64,000 nt of DNA from an uncultured Eggerthellaceae bacterium (GCA_910588985.1 CAJURO010000008.1:1-64000); one strand, 5' to 3'; positions 7,930-18,730 are shown, counted from the stretch's first letter. Notes: generated by a model from the sequence alone, not told the origin. Made by a program: numbers and translations.

Positions 7930-10900
7930 CTATGACGAGAGTCGCGCCTCTTCGATCATAGATTCAAGAGCGTTCAGGTCTTCGCGAGAGAACGCGTAGA
8001 CTGCTGTCTGAAGCGAGGGAGCACTCTGGGGATCGCTGCTCGCCAAGGGATGCTCGACGCGCACGAAGGTGGCCTCGACGCTCTCGAATCCATTGCGCAT
8101 GAGCGCATATGCATAGCATTGCGCCTGCATGAGATGCTTCGCGTGGATGACGTCAGCGCTCTCTGAATCGCTTCCGCCTGTCTTGTAGTCGATGAGGAAC
8201 GCATGTCCTTCCCCATCAGTTGCAAGCGCGTCGATCTCGCCTTCAAGGAAGAATGGTTGCTCTGCCCCTTCGATCCGCACCATGAATGGAACTTCCGCGG
8301 AGATGTCTTCATGCTGCGCGAAACAAGCTGCCACATCTGATGCGAACCAATTCTCAAGCGCTTGGCGAAGGCGGATGATCTGCCCTGGAGAGAGATCAAG
8401 CTTGTCGATCTGGGCCTCAATGTGCTCTTCGGAGGGGCAAGCCAGTGCTCCGCCACCTCGTTGAGCGCGCTCGATGATGGCAAGCTGTGCAAGATGATGG
8501 AATGCTGTTCCAAGCGCGGTAGCATCTTCGCCGACCTCGCGCACGAGGAATGATGGATCTTCCATCTCCTCCTCAAGAGCAAAAGTGGTGGGCGCGGAGG
8601 CGTGCGCACCAGAGCTGAGCGATGAATACGAGAAGACGTTCGCGCGCTGGGACGGAGCTGCAACAAGCGTCAGCGGAGGCACCTGCGGACGCAGAGGCAC
8701 CTTGAACGGCTGCTCTGTCGGAGCCGAAGGCGTTGAGGCAAGCTCAGCAGTCAATGCATCCGCGGCGAGCCCTTCAGGAGCATCGTCGTCTCTTTCTGCT
8801 TCCTCGACAGCGCCATTCGCCTCATCAAGAGCCACGGCACCATCCTCGCCGATGACGGCGAAGGTCACCTCAGCTGCACGCGCTCCCCCATAGGTGCAAT
8901 TCGATACGTCATGCAAGGATGTCGCATCCGTTGCCCATCCGAGCGCTCTGTGCACATCGCGGAAGATCCCGTCACTCGCATAGGGTTCGCCCTTCTTCGG
9001 GTTGGGCGGTGTGTTGGTCACGTAGCTCACGAAGAGCGACCTGACCGCACGTGTGAGCGCCACGTAGAGAAGGCGTCGCGCTTCTGCCATCTCAGCTGTT
9101 TGCGCCACATGTTCGAGCGTGACGAACAGCTCCCCTGGCGTGCGAGCCTCTCGCGGATCAGCGAAAGCCCCTTCCTCTTTATCCTCAGCAAACGCGTCCT
9201 TCAGGTACTTCGGGCGATCAAGCCCTCGGTATGCCATGGCAAACGTGCTCTCGCCTGCGTTCTCGGCAACGAAGCCCCTTGTGCTGAACCGATTCGCCAC
9301 CTTGATATCCGCCACGGCAACATGATCGAACTGCAGGCCTTTCGAGCCATGGATCGTCATGATCTGAACGAAATCAGGATTCTCAACCGAGAGAACGCCG
9401 GGTGACTCATTCGCATGCGCAAGATTCGCCTCAAAGGCGCGCACGGTCTCAGCGATGCCCGCGCAGCCCTCTTCAGCAGAGGCCAGCATATCAAGCGTCT
9501 TCGAGAGGTTCCCCACCACGGCAAGGCCATCAACGCCGCGCTCGCGCTCTCTATCGAGGATGCCGCTTTCAACGAGCAGTCGACGAACTGCCTCGGAAGG
9601 CTTGCCTACGCGCGCTGCACGCACGAAGCGCCGTAGCGTCGTCTGCGCAACCACGACCGCCTGCACCTCTTCAGAAGAGAGGCGTCCTTCCTCGTCTTCA
9701 GCGAACGTTCGAAAGCCACCAGAGAGCGAACCGTGATGCAACCGTCCATCCCGCTCGTAATAGCTCAACGCCACCAGCACATCATCAGAGATCGCGAAGA
9801 GCGAGGACGTCAAGATATCCAGCAATGCCTGGTCGTCATTCGTATTGAGCGCATAGCGCACGAGCGCAGCGATGGTCTTGGCCTCTTGAGAGCATGCCAA
9901 CACCGAGCCAGACGTCATCATCGATTCGAATCCTTCGCGACGAAGCGCATCGATGTAGATCTGCGCATTGCGCGTCACGCCCAGCAAGAGCGCATAGGTG
10001 TGCGGGCACTCGGACTCGTCGCCTCCAGCCTCGGAATAGGCGCGTCTGATCTCGGCGAAGTGATGCGCGATGTCAGCAGCCGATCGCTCGAGGGCTGCTT
10101 GCTTGGAAGCACCCGAGCCACCTTTCGCGTAATGGATGACGTCCACCGCGATGCGCGAGCGCGCATCCATGACAGGGTCCTCGTTCTCGTTGATCTTCCC
10201 CTTCGGATTGAGCTTAAGATAATCAGAGCCGAAGGCTTGCTCCTGCTTGAAGATGCTGTCCACGAATGCGAGGATGTCCGCATGGCTGCGATGGTTGTCA
10301 TCGAGCTTCGGGAACAGCGCCTCCTCATCGTAGGTCGCCTCCCTCTCAGCCGTTGCGAGCAGCGCATCACGATAATCTATGAACGCGTCCACATCTGCCC
10401 CGCGGAATCGGTAGATGCTCTGCTGCGCATCCCCTACGACGCAGACGTTCGCGAAGTCGGGTGCCGCAAGATGGCGAATGATCTCGATCTGAACCTTGTC
10501 CGTATCCTGGAACTCGTCGATCATGATGAGCTTGAACTTTTGGCGATAACGCTCTGCAAGCAACGAATGCTCCTCAAGAGCTGCAAGACAGAGGCTCAGC
10601 ATATCGTCGTTGTCGATGACGTTCGCTGCCCGCTTGAGCGCACCATACTCATCTGCGATCAGCTCGGCGATCTGTTGTACCACCTTTGTCGCCTGACCGC
10701 CCAAGATACCGTCGACCTCAACGCCGATCTTGGCATATTCGTGCCTATAATCCGCGAAGAACTCCTCGCCTTCCTTCTTCTTGCCAAACGAAGGCGAAGG
10801 CGCAGGGAAAGCGAAGAGGACCTCCCGAAATGCCATGGGATCAAAATCATCATCAGCGAATCCACATGAGGAATCATCGCTCTCAAGCCATGCTTCTGCC

Positions 10901-11622
10901 TGCGGGAGCGCCTCCTCCATCATGTCAAGATAGGGCTGCTCGTTTCTTTGATGGACCCGATCCCACCTGCTTGTGAGCTCGACGAATTGCCGTGCAAGCA
11001 CGACCATGCGCTCGATAGCCTCATGGGGCGTAAGAGCACCCTCAAGCGAAACGACGCCTTCGAAACCGTGCGGCATCGCCCCTGCTTTCGAAGTGAGCAC
11101 CTGGGCATCATCCATGAGCCCACACCCATATGCCCCGCGCGCGAAAAGCTCCTGATTCCACGCTAGATGACCTAAATCGATGGCACCGCTTCGGACCTGC
11201 TCGATCACACGCATGCGCGCCTGCTCGCGAAGGTCAGCTGCATCCACTTCAGAGATCAGCGCGAATTCAGGGTCCAGTCCGATCTCAAGCGCATTCTCGC
11301 GCAGCAAGCGGCTCGCCATGCCATGGATGGTCGAGATCCACGCATTGTCGGCAAGGAGAGCCTGCTCGGCAAGACCTTCCTCAAGAAGCGTCCCCTTGAT
11401 GCGCGAAAGGAGCTCAGCCGCGGCCTTCTCGGTGAAGGTGATGGCGAGCACCTCCTCGATGGAATCGAGCTTGAACCCGGACTCGTTCGGCAAGAGCGCT
11501 TGAGCGGTGCGCAGCTTGAGCGTGAAGGTCTTGCCCGACCCTGCTCCCGCTGAAACGAAAAGAGGTCCTGGAAGGGTATTGACGACGCACGCTTGCGCGT
11601 CGCTCAGAGTAGAGAGATCCAC
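7930..11622 (-). CDS. addA: ATP-dependent helicase/nuclease subunit A
   Basis: A UvrD/Rep-type superfamily 1 helicase with a C-terminal RecB-like nuclease, about 1230 residues. Walker A reads SAGAGSGKT near residue 30, followed by ITFTEKAAAEL, STIHGMA, IDEFQDTD, VVGDAQQSIYRFRGAD, TIHGSKGLQF and, near the C-terminus, FLIDYKTG of the PD-(D/E)XK nuclease. With AddB it resects double-strand breaks for recombination. A longer ATG frame reaches 11670, but a GTG at 11620-11622 overlaps the addB stop codon by one base and sits 8 bases behind a perfect AGGAGG, so translational coupling from addB is the better model. Confidence 0.92.
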   Translation of the reverse strand: MDLSTLSDAQACVVNTLPGPLFVSAGAGSGKTFTLKLRTAQALLPNESGFKLDSIEEVLAITFTEKAAAELLSRIKGTLLEEGLAEQALLADNAWISTIHGMASRLLRENALEIGLDPEFALISEVDAADLREQARMRVIEQVRSGAIDLGHLAWNQELFARGAYGCGLMDDAQVLTSKAGAMPHGFEGVVSLEGALTPHEAIERMVVLARQFVELTSRWDRVHQRNEQPYLDMMEEALPQAEAWLESDDSSCGFADDDFDPMAFREVLFAFPAPSPSFGKKKEGEEFFADYRHEYAKIGVEVDGILGGQATKVVQQIAELIADEYGALKRAANVIDNDDMLSLCLAALEEHSLLAERYRQKFKLIMIDEFQDTDKVQIEIIRHLAAPDFANVCVVGDAQQSIYRFRGADVDAFIDYRDALLATAEREATYDEEALFPKLDDNHRSHADILAFVDSIFKQEQAFGSDYLKLNPKGKINENEDPVMDARSRIAVDVIHYAKGGSGASKQAALERSAADIAHHFAEIRRAYSEAGGDESECPHTYALLLGVTRNAQIYIDALRREGFESMMTSGSVLACSQEAKTIAALVRYALNTNDDQALLDILTSSLFAISDDVLVALSYYERDGRLHHGSLSGGFRTFAEDEEGRLSSEEVQAVVVAQTTLRRFVRAARVGKPSEAVRRLLVESGILDRERERGVDGLAVVGNLSKTLDMLASAEEGCAGIAETVRAFEANLAHANESPGVLSVENPDFVQIMTIHGSKGLQFDHVAVADIKVANRFSTRGFVAENAGESTFAMAYRGLDRPKYLKDAFAEDKEEGAFADPREARTPGELFVTLEHVAQTAEMAEARRLLYVALTRAVRSLFVSYVTNTPPNPKKGEPYASDGIFRDVHRALGWATDATSLHDVSNCTYGGARAAEVTFAVIGEDGAVALDEANGAVEEAERDDDAPEGLAADALTAELASTPSAPTEQPFKVPLRPQVPPLTLVAAPSQRANVFSYSSLSSGAHASAPTTFALEEEMEDPSFLVREVGEDATALGTAFHHLAQLAIIERAQRGGGALACPSEEHIEAQIDKLDLSPGQIIRLRQALENWFASDVAACFAQHEDISAEVPFMVRIEGAEQPFFLEGEIDALATDGEGHAFLIDYKTGGSDSESADVIHAKHLMQAQCYAYALMRNGFESVEATFVRVEHPLASSDPQSAPSLQTAVYAFSREDLNALESMIEEARLSS

Positions 11623-14318
11623 TATCCAGCCCTCCTCATCCGACAGAAGGTGTACGGGCACCATGTGCACGCATCAAAGCGAGGGTCGATCTCTATGCGA
11701 CCCTCCACCATGCGCTCAACCGAAGCTGCGATCAAGTGCTCAACAGCTTCGAGAAACGCCTCGAAGGGAACGCTCACGATAGATTTCTTGGAGCTTGTTG
11801 CTGTTGCATCATAGAGAGCAGGATCGAACGAGCCGCACGTGAGCGCATTCTCCTCGCGGGCGCGATAGCTCAGATAGAGCGCCCCCGCACATGCTGCCTC
11901 GGCATACGCGGGCATGCGTCCTACCGCGATCGCATAGATGAGCGCTTGGATGTTCTGCGGGAGCGAGAGGTCATCAAGCGAGCTGCACCCCGCTTCATGC
12001 CCCATGAGCGATCCCTTGTAGTCAAGGATAGCGAAATGCCCACGCTCGTCCACATCGATACGGTCGATCTTGGCTTGAATGCGCGCGCCCGCAACGTCGA
12101 TGCCATCCTCCTCGATGATCTCAAGCTCCTCAGAGCGAAGAGAGAAATCCGCAGGCAGCTCGACCATGAACGTGCACGCATCAAGGATGCTTTCCCGCAA
12201 GCCGCGAAGCACCTCTTCATCAGCAAGCGAGGATGCCACGCAACGCTCGAGCGGCTTGAGCGTTGGTTGAAGCGCAGAAAGACGATCGAACTGCGTCCTG
12301 GCCACCTCAAGCACCTCAGGCAACGTCTCCTGTGTCACTTGATGGACCCCTCGTGAAGCAAGCTCCTTGAACGTCTCTTCGAGCACCTTATGCGCAAGCG
12401 TGCCCGTGCTCTTCGCATCAAGCGTCTCATCGATCGGCCTGATGCCGATCTTGCGCGAGATGAACCAACTATAAGGGCAATGCGTGTAAAGCTCGATCTG
12501 CGAGGCGGATAACCTCGGGGTCTGCGAGGGCTCGTCTCCATCTGAATGCGCAAAGCACATGATGTCGTGGGTGGAATATGAATCGAGGCGTCCTCGTACA
12601 GGCATGCGCAAGCACAGTTCCCGCTCTGGATCGGCGAATGTCTCTCCGAAGCCAACGACCACATCTGCCTCGCTTACGGGCTTGGCCTCATCCTTGTATG
12701 CCGCTGGAATCCAGTAGAGCTTCTCAACATCAACCGCGATCAGCTCCTCTACGCCAAGAGCTGCAATGTACTCATCGAAGAGGAATGACGGATAGGTTTC
12801 AGCACCACTCTCGTCTCTCAAGCTCGCGATCGTCGAGAAGACATGCGTCGGCGCCTGCAGGGCGCTTGAGAATGCGCAGCGCTTCTGCTCGAAGGCATCC
12901 CGAGCATCTTCGATGCCCAGCTTCTCAAGGATGCTCTCCGTGGCAGGATGAGCCTTTGGGATGGAATGGGCGGTGCGGGTCATATCGGTGACGATGACCG
13001 CGAATGCGCTTCTAGGCGCAAGCGAATCGAGCATCTCCATGCTGAGGCACTCGATCGTTGCACATTGGCTGGCAGAAGGAATGCTTGCGCAGGTGAGCAC
13101 ACAGGTCAGGTCGTCAACAACTTCAAAGACAGCGTCGGGCAAGCCCAGATCAGCGGCCTGGTCGAGGAGCGAACCTAATGCGCTCGCCGCCGCGGCCTCC
13201 TCTTCTCGTGCATCACGAGGGATGCAGCCTGCATTCTCGAATGCATCGAGGAGCGCCTGGAGCGTATCTGCGCACGGGGCTTCAAGAAGTTGCTTGAAAT
13301 GCTCATAGGTTGGTGAGAGGGAGGTAACGCGCTCAAGGGCCTCCTCGGAAGTCATCAAGCTATCTTGCCTGAGAGCCGTATTGAGCTCCTCGGCATCTTT
13401 CGTCGAGATGCCCGAGAGCGGATCATAGGCAAAATCGGTCAACGCGCTCCTCGCGTCTCCTTGGCCGGAGCGAACGAGGCTCAAGGCACGGATCGCCCGC
13501 CCAAGATGCGTTTCGGAAAACTCCAGACGACATTTGAGGATGGAGCGAGCACCTTGAGACGCAAGCACGGGAGCAAGAACGCGAAAGGCGTGCCTTGCAT
13601 CGGTGCAGAACAGGCAGATGCGCGGCTGCTCGATGCTCGCTTTCGCTGCCTTCTCAAGGCAGAGCTCGATCTGTTGCTTCATGAGGGCAGTGGCCATGGT
13701 CGCACCAGCTGCGAACGCGAACTGCGGCTCAACTCCTGCAGGAAGCGCCTGGATAGGAGCTGCTGCAGGCTGCTCGGCCCCAAGCACAGCGAACATGTGC
13801 TCAAGGGAAGCTGTGACGAACAAGCGCTCCGAATGCACGCTCTCCGTCCCTTGCATGAGCGGTGTGAGCATGCACGCAGCACACCCAGGCTCGATCAGCC
13901 CCCTTTCATCAAGGCTCTCAAAATATTGCGCAACGCAATCAAGGGCCGCACGTTCACTGGGAGAGAGATCCAAGGACAGAGGATCATCTGCTCGTGTCCT
14001 CTCCACGCATGCTTGAAATGCCACCTCGCCAGCAAAGCGGCTCACAAAGCTTGCAAGAAGCCGTGCTGTGCCGATCGTGGCACGTAAAGGAAATGCCTCA
14101 TCTTGGGCACACCTCTGAAGAGCGGCGAACATGAGCAGAGTACGTTCTTGTGCCGAAACCAGCCGACGTGCATCTCCGAAGACCTCCCAGCTTGAGGAGA
14201 GGTACATGAAGGGCGTGGTGATATCTTCGCCGAGCGTAGCCGAATGCAAAGCGGCGTTGGCCTTTCTCAAAGCCAACGCACGCTCGGCATTTCTCACAAG
14301 ATATGTTTCGATCATCAA
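11622..14318 (-). CDS. addB: ATP-dependent nuclease subunit B
   Basis: An 898-residue partner of AddA. The C-terminal third holds the Fe-S PD-(D/E)XK nuclease: a first cysteine in YTHCPYSWF, the catalytic FAILDYKGS strand, and three closing cysteines in CTWCPYTFC at the end, matching the AddB iron-sulfur staple. The N-terminal part is divergent and lacks an obvious Walker A motif. The gene starts 8 bases after clpB ends and its stop codon overlaps the addA GTG. Placement behind heat-shock genes suggests co-expression with stress responses, though internal promoters cannot be excluded. Confidence 0.88.
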   Translation of the reverse strand: MMIETYLVRNAERALALRKANAALHSATLGEDITTPFMYLSSSWEVFGDARRLVSAQERTLLMFAALQRCAQDEAFPLRATIGTARLLASFVSRFAGEVAFQACVERTRADDPLSLDLSPSERAALDCVAQYFESLDERGLIEPGCAACMLTPLMQGTESVHSERLFVTASLEHMFAVLGAEQPAAAPIQALPAGVEPQFAFAAGATMATALMKQQIELCLEKAAKASIEQPRICLFCTDARHAFRVLAPVLASQGARSILKCRLEFSETHLGRAIRALSLVRSGQGDARSALTDFAYDPLSGISTKDAEELNTALRQDSLMTSEEALERVTSLSPTYEHFKQLLEAPCADTLQALLDAFENAGCIPRDAREEEAAAASALGSLLDQAADLGLPDAVFEVVDDLTCVLTCASIPSASQCATIECLSMEMLDSLAPRSAFAVIVTDMTRTAHSIPKAHPATESILEKLGIEDARDAFEQKRCAFSSALQAPTHVFSTIASLRDESGAETYPSFLFDEYIAALGVEELIAVDVEKLYWIPAAYKDEAKPVSEADVVVGFGETFADPERELCLRMPVRGRLDSYSTHDIMCFAHSDGDEPSQTPRLSASQIELYTHCPYSWFISRKIGIRPIDETLDAKSTGTLAHKVLEETFKELASRGVHQVTQETLPEVLEVARTQFDRLSALQPTLKPLERCVASSLADEEVLRGLRESILDACTFMVELPADFSLRSEELEIIEEDGIDVAGARIQAKIDRIDVDERGHFAILDYKGSLMGHEAGCSSLDDLSLPQNIQALIYAIAVGRMPAYAEAACAGALYLSYRAREENALTCGSFDPALYDATATSSKKSIVSVPFEAFLEAVEHLIAASVERMVEGRIEIDPRFDACTWCPYTFCRMRRAG

Positions 14319-14326
14319 GTCCCTAA

Positions 14327-17146
14327 TTACAGATCATGCCCGATATTCTCATCTTTCTTGTCAAGCATATCATTGATCGAATCAGAGAGCCCCATATCGC
14401 CTTCGCTCTCAACCTCCAAGCTCTGAAGCGAATCATCAGACTCGTCCCAACCCTCAAGGCTCAGATCGCTGATGTCGCCAAGCTCCATCGGCCCTTCGAC
14501 CATGCAGGTGTAATCGCCTTCGCCATTGAGATCGATCAATACGTGGCTTCGGTCATGAAGCTCTCCTGTGATGACCTTCTCGGCGATGCGGTCGACCACC
14601 TCGCGCTGGATCAAGCGCTTCAGGGGACGTGCGCCGAAGACAGGATCGAATCCATCGATCGCAAGATGCTCCATGGCAGCTGGTGTCACATCGAGCGTGA
14701 TGCGACGGCTTGCCAAACGATCGCGCACCTCTTCGAGCTGAAGGTCGACGATAGGCTCGATCGCCTCGATGTTGAGCTCGTTGAAGGTGACGATATCGTC
14801 GATGCGGTTCAGGAACTCTGGTCTGAACGTTGCGCGAAGGACGTCATTGATCTTGTTCGTGAACTCTGAGATCTTCTTCGCTGCCGCCTCGGGCGTCATC
14901 TTCGCGATATCTTCCACCATCTCCCCCATGGTCTCCTGCTGTTCAGCAGCATGGTCACGGATGATCTGGCTTCCGATGTTGCTCGTCATGATGATGATCG
15001 AGTTCTTGAAGTTGACAACGCGTCCCTGCCCATCGGTCAAACGCCCGTCATCGAGCACCTGAAGAAGGATGTTGAACACGTCCGGATGTGCTTTCTCGAT
15101 CTCGTCAAGCAGCACGACCGAGTAGGGATGACGTCGCACAGCTTCGGTGAGCTGGCCGCCTTCCTCGTATCCGACATATCCTGGAGGCGCACCGATCAAA
15201 CGCTGCACGCTGAACTTCTCCATGTATTCGGACATGTCGATGCGGATCATCGCCTTTTCCGAATCGAAGAGGTACTCTGCGAGCGCTTTCGCAAGCTCGG
15301 TCTTGCCCACACCCGTAGGCCCGAGGAACATGAACGTTCCGATAGGCTTGTTCGGATCCGAAAGACCTGCGCGGTTGCGCCTGATGGCACCTGCAACGAC
15401 AGAGACAGCATCGTCCTGGCCGATGACGCGCTTGTGTAGCTCCTCTTCGAGGTCAACCAGCTTCTCCATCTCGCCTTGCATCATCTTCGTCACCGGGATG
15501 CCCGTCCATGCGGACACCACTTGAGCGATCTCTTCCTCAGAGACCTCTTCCTTGAGGATGCCGCCTGTTGCCTGCTTCTGCTTGAGCGCTTCCTCGGCGA
15601 CATGCAATTGCTGCTGAAGCTGCGGGATGCGCGCGTAGCGGATCTCAGATGCCAGTGAGAGGTCGCCTGCTCGCGTAGCGTGCTCTTCCTCAAGCTGCGC
15701 GCTCTCAAGCTCGGCCTTCAAGGTCTGAACGCTGACGATGGAATCCTTCTCGTTCTGCCATTCAGCCTTTTGAAGGTCAAGCGCCTCACGTGCCTGCGCG
15801 ATGTCATGGCGAAGCTTCTCAAGGCGCTCCTTCGATGCATCGTCCGACTCCTTCATAAGCGCCTGCTCTTCGATCTGCATCTGGATGAGCTTGCGCTCTG
15901 CCATATCGACATCCTCTGGCATGGAATCGATCTCGATGCGCAGACGGCTTGCAGCTTCATCCATGAGATCGATCGCCTTATCTGGCAAGAATCGATCGGA
16001 AATGTAACGGTCAGAGAGCTCTGCTGCGCTCACGATCGCGCCGTCCGTAATGCGGACACCATGGTGAATCTCGTATTTCTCCTTGAGGCCACGTAGGATG
16101 GCGATCGTGTCCTCAACTGTTGGCTCGCTCACCATAACTGGCTGGAATCGGCGCTCGAGCGCTGCGTCCTTCTCGACATATTTGCGATACTCATCCAACG
16201 TTGTTGCACCAATGGCATGCAACTCACCGCGCGCGAGCGCTGGCTTGAGCATATTGCCTGCATCAAGCGAAGAATCCCCACCAGCACCTGCACCAACAAT
16301 GGTATGCAGCTCGTCTATGAACAGGATGATGTTGCCACCAGCCTCCTTGACCTCGCGGAGCACCGCCTTGAGCCTATCCTCGAACTCGCCACGATACTTC
16401 GCGCCAGCCATCATCGCGCCAAGGTCGAGCGAGATGATGTCGCGATCGCGCAAGCTCGATGGAACGTCGCCCGCTACGATACGTTGCGCAAGGCCCTCTA
16501 CTATGGCCGTCTTGCCTGTACCAGGCTCGCCAATGAGCACAGGGTTGTTCTTGCTGCGACGTGAGAGCACCTGTATCGTACGGCGGATCTCCTCAGAGCG
16601 CCCGATGACAGGATCCAATTTGCCCTCACGTGCTTGCTGTGTCAGATTCTGCCCATACTGCTCAAGCGCCTCGAACTGCGTCTTGTCAGTCTGCGAAGTC
16701 ACGCGCGTCGTTCCGCGCAGCGCCTCATAGGCCGCCTCGATGCTCTTGCGGTTGATGCCTGCGGCATTCAAGATCTTTCCCGCATCGCCCTTGTCCTCGG
16801 AAAGCGCGATCAGAAGATGCTCGCTCGTCGCGTAGGCATCGCCGAGCTTCTCGGCGATCTTCACCGCATTGTCAACAACCTTGATGAATGCCTGTGAAGG
16901 AGCCGCCATGGGAAGCGCTCCTGTTTGCTTCGGCATCTTCGCGATCTCATCCGAGACGTTCTGCGAGAGCCACACCGGATCGGCTCCGATGCGCTTGATG
17001 ATGGCCGAGATGTTGTTCTCGTCAACATCGAGCAATGCTTTCAAAAGATGTATTGGTTCGATCATGGCGGAGTCAGCGTCACCAGCAACGCCCATAGCGT
17101 TCTGGAAAGCCTCCTGCGCTGTGACCGCTAGCTTATCCAGTCTCAT
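14327..17146 (-). CDS. clpB: ClpB disaggregase
   Basis: A cytoplasmic AAA+ chaperone that, with DnaK, solubilises aggregated proteins. The 939 residues show the Clp N-domain (VTAQEAFQNAM), nucleotide-binding domain 1 (GEPGTGKT), the coiled-coil middle domain (about 410-530), nucleotide-binding domain 2 (GPTGVGKTELAKALAEYLF) and GARPLKRLIQREV. It is longer than the usual 860 because of an acidic, serine-rich C-terminal tail (LEVESEGDMGLSDS region). It starts 34 bases after hspR ends, so it belongs to the HspR-controlled dnaK operon. Confidence 0.96.
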   Translation of the reverse strand: MRLDKLAVTAQEAFQNAMGVAGDADSAMIEPIHLLKALLDVDENNISAIIKRIGADPVWLSQNVSDEIAKMPKQTGALPMAAPSQAFIKVVDNAVKIAEKLGDAYATSEHLLIALSEDKGDAGKILNAAGINRKSIEAAYEALRGTTRVTSQTDKTQFEALEQYGQNLTQQAREGKLDPVIGRSEEIRRTIQVLSRRSKNNPVLIGEPGTGKTAIVEGLAQRIVAGDVPSSLRDRDIISLDLGAMMAGAKYRGEFEDRLKAVLREVKEAGGNIILFIDELHTIVGAGAGGDSSLDAGNMLKPALARGELHAIGATTLDEYRKYVEKDAALERRFQPVMVSEPTVEDTIAILRGLKEKYEIHHGVRITDGAIVSAAELSDRYISDRFLPDKAIDLMDEAASRLRIEIDSMPEDVDMAERKLIQMQIEEQALMKESDDASKERLEKLRHDIAQAREALDLQKAEWQNEKDSIVSVQTLKAELESAQLEEEHATRAGDLSLASEIRYARIPQLQQQLHVAEEALKQKQATGGILKEEVSEEEIAQVVSAWTGIPVTKMMQGEMEKLVDLEEELHKRVIGQDDAVSVVAGAIRRNRAGLSDPNKPIGTFMFLGPTGVGKTELAKALAEYLFDSEKAMIRIDMSEYMEKFSVQRLIGAPPGYVGYEEGGQLTEAVRRHPYSVVLLDEIEKAHPDVFNILLQVLDDGRLTDGQGRVVNFKNSIIIMTSNIGSQIIRDHAAEQQETMGEMVEDIAKMTPEAAAKKISEFTNKINDVLRATFRPEFLNRIDDIVTFNELNIEAIEPIVDLQLEEVRDRLASRRITLDVTPAAMEHLAIDGFDPVFGARPLKRLIQREVVDRIAEKVITGELHDRSHVLIDLNGEGDYTCMVEGPMELGDISDLSLEGWDESDDSLQSLEVESEGDMGLSDSINDMLDKKDENIGHDL

Positions 17147-17180
17147 ATGACCTACCTTTGTCTCAGATCGGTCCCCCGAC

Positions 17181-17618
17181 CTAGTTTCGAATATCTTTGG
17201 CGAAGAAGCGCATGGTTGCTTGCGTGTTCGTCAACCAATGGAACACAGGAGGCAAGTCTGACATGCGAACCAGCGCGTTCACTGGTGTGTTCGGCTCCAA
17301 CTCCGCCACTCTGCCCGCTAAGCGCCGATAGCGCTTATGCATGTTGTCAAGCTCATCAACGCATGCCTCAAGCCTGTTCTCCAGATCGAGGATGCGCATG
17401 ACGCCAGCAAGGTTGATGCCCTCTGCCGTCAGCTGGTTGATGAGCTCGAGCCGCTCGATATCTGCTTGGGAGTACATCCTTGTCCCACCGCTCGTCCTCT
17501 GCGGGGTCACAAGGCCCTTCTGCTCGTATGCACGCAACGTCTGCGGATGCACTCCAGCAAGCTGAGCCGCCACGCTGATCATGTACAGGGGGCGGTTCTT
17601 GTCAGTTGCGCCTACCAT
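17181..17618 (-). CDS. hspR: Heat-shock repressor HspR (MerR family)
   Basis: A 145-residue MerR-type DNA-binding protein with the HspR signature YMISVAAQLAGVHPQTLRAYEQKGLVTP and a coiled coil (LENRLEACVDELDNMHKRYRRL). In Streptomyces and mycobacteria HspR binds HAIR operators and represses the dnaK operon using DnaK as co-repressor. The ATG lies inside the dnaJ stop region (7-base overlap), which supports coupling. A HAIR-like site is visible at the dnaK promoter. Confidence 0.93.
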   Translation of the reverse strand: MVGATDKNRPLYMISVAAQLAGVHPQTLRAYEQKGLVTPQRTSGGTRMYSQADIERLELINQLTAEGINLAGVMRILDLENRLEACVDELDNMHKRYRRLAGRVAELEPNTPVNALVRMSDLPPVFHWLTNTQATMRFFAKDIRN

Positions 17619-18589
17619 GGTCTCACCGCTTCCGGAGTTGCGGCCAAGAATGCCTCCATAGCCTGCTTCTGCTCATCATTGAGCTCTTTCGGGACCTCAA
17701 CATGAACCTTTATCTTAAGGTCACCGGTCTTTCCCTTGTTCTTAAGGTCGGGAGCACCTTTGCCCTTTATGGTCAGCACGGTGCCATCCTGCGTGCCGCT
17801 CGGGACCTTCACGCGCACCTTCGTGCCATCAGGCGCCGGAACGACGATGGAAGCACCAAGCGTAGCTTCCGCGATATTGACGGGGACATCGATGGTGACG
17901 TTTGCCTTATCACGTGCATAATACGGATGCTCGGTGATATGCGTGGTGATGAGCAGGTCTCCTGCCTCGCCACCATTCTGCCCAAGTCCGCCCTTGCCCT
18001 TGAAGCGCAAACGACCACCTTCGCGTGCACCAGCTGGCACTTTGACGTCGATCGTCTCCGCCTCATCCTTGCCAGGAATGCGGATGGTCACGCGTTTCGT
18101 AGTGCCCTTGAAGGCTTCGTCAAACGTGACATCCAGAGTGACGGACATATCCTGTCCGCGCTGAGAGCTGCTGCGCCCTCCTCCGAAGTCACCGAAGTCC
18201 CAGTCGGTACCAAAAGCACCTTCCCCATGACGGATCGAATCAAGGATGTCAGACCAACTGAAGCCAGAGCCGCCGTTCGTAGTGTATGTATAGGTGTTGC
18301 CACCGCCGGCTCCACCGAATATATCCTCATAGTTGAAGCCGCCCCCTTGGCCGCCCCAAGGGATCTGGTTCTCATTCGCCGTTCCGTACTGATCGTACAG
18401 ATCGCGCTTCTTCTCGTCAGAGAGCACCTCGTAGGCTTCGTTGATCTCTTTGAACTTAGCCTCGTCGCCGCCTGCATCAGGATGATGCGTACGAGCGAGC
18501 TTGCGAAATGCCTTCTTTATCTCATCTTGCGTTGCTGTGCGCGGAACGCCCAGCGTCTTGTAATAATCCGGTGTGGTTGTTGCTGACAA
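17612..18589 (-). CDS. dnaJ: DnaJ-class co-chaperone lacking the zinc finger
   Basis: A 325-residue J-protein: a J domain (residues 8-75) with the HPD tripeptide in ARTHHPDAGG, a Gly-rich linker, then the two C-terminal substrate-binding beta domains. No CXXCXGXG repeats are present, so it is a CbpA/DnaJ2-type rather than a full type I DnaJ. It stimulates the ATPase of DnaK encoded upstream. Translation probably starts at a TTG (18587-18589), because a perfect AAGGAGG lies 7 bases upstream and no ATG is suitably placed. A gap of 141 bases to grpE contains no gene. Confidence 0.92.
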   Translation of the reverse strand: MSATTTPDYYKTLGVPRTATQDEIKKAFRKLARTHHPDAGGDEAKFKEINEAYEVLSDEKKRDLYDQYGTANENQIPWGGQGGGFNYEDIFGGAGGGNTYTYTTNGGSGFSWSDILDSIRHGEGAFGTDWDFGDFGGGRSSSQRGQDMSVTLDVTFDEAFKGTTKRVTIRIPGKDEAETIDVKVPAGAREGGRLRFKGKGGLGQNGGEAGDLLITTHITEHPYYARDKANVTIDVPVNIAEATLGASIVVPAPDGTKVRVKVPSGTQDGTVLTIKGKGAPDLKNKGKTGDLKIKVHVEVPKELNDEQKQAMEAFLAATPEAVRPW

Positions 18590-18730
18590 CGTTCCACCTC
18601 CTTGCTTTCTTCTGAGAAAACGTGCCGCCTGATGACGCTTTGCTCATCGATCCCGCTGGTGCAAAGCCTTCCTGCGCGATCGTCATATCTTCTTTCGGTC
18701 AAGCCATCTTGGACCCGACCATGACCTGCT

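Noticed and set aside
9733..10869. 378-codon plus-strand open frame
   Set aside because: It lies opposite the addA helicase motifs, has shadow-frame composition and no ribosome-binding site.
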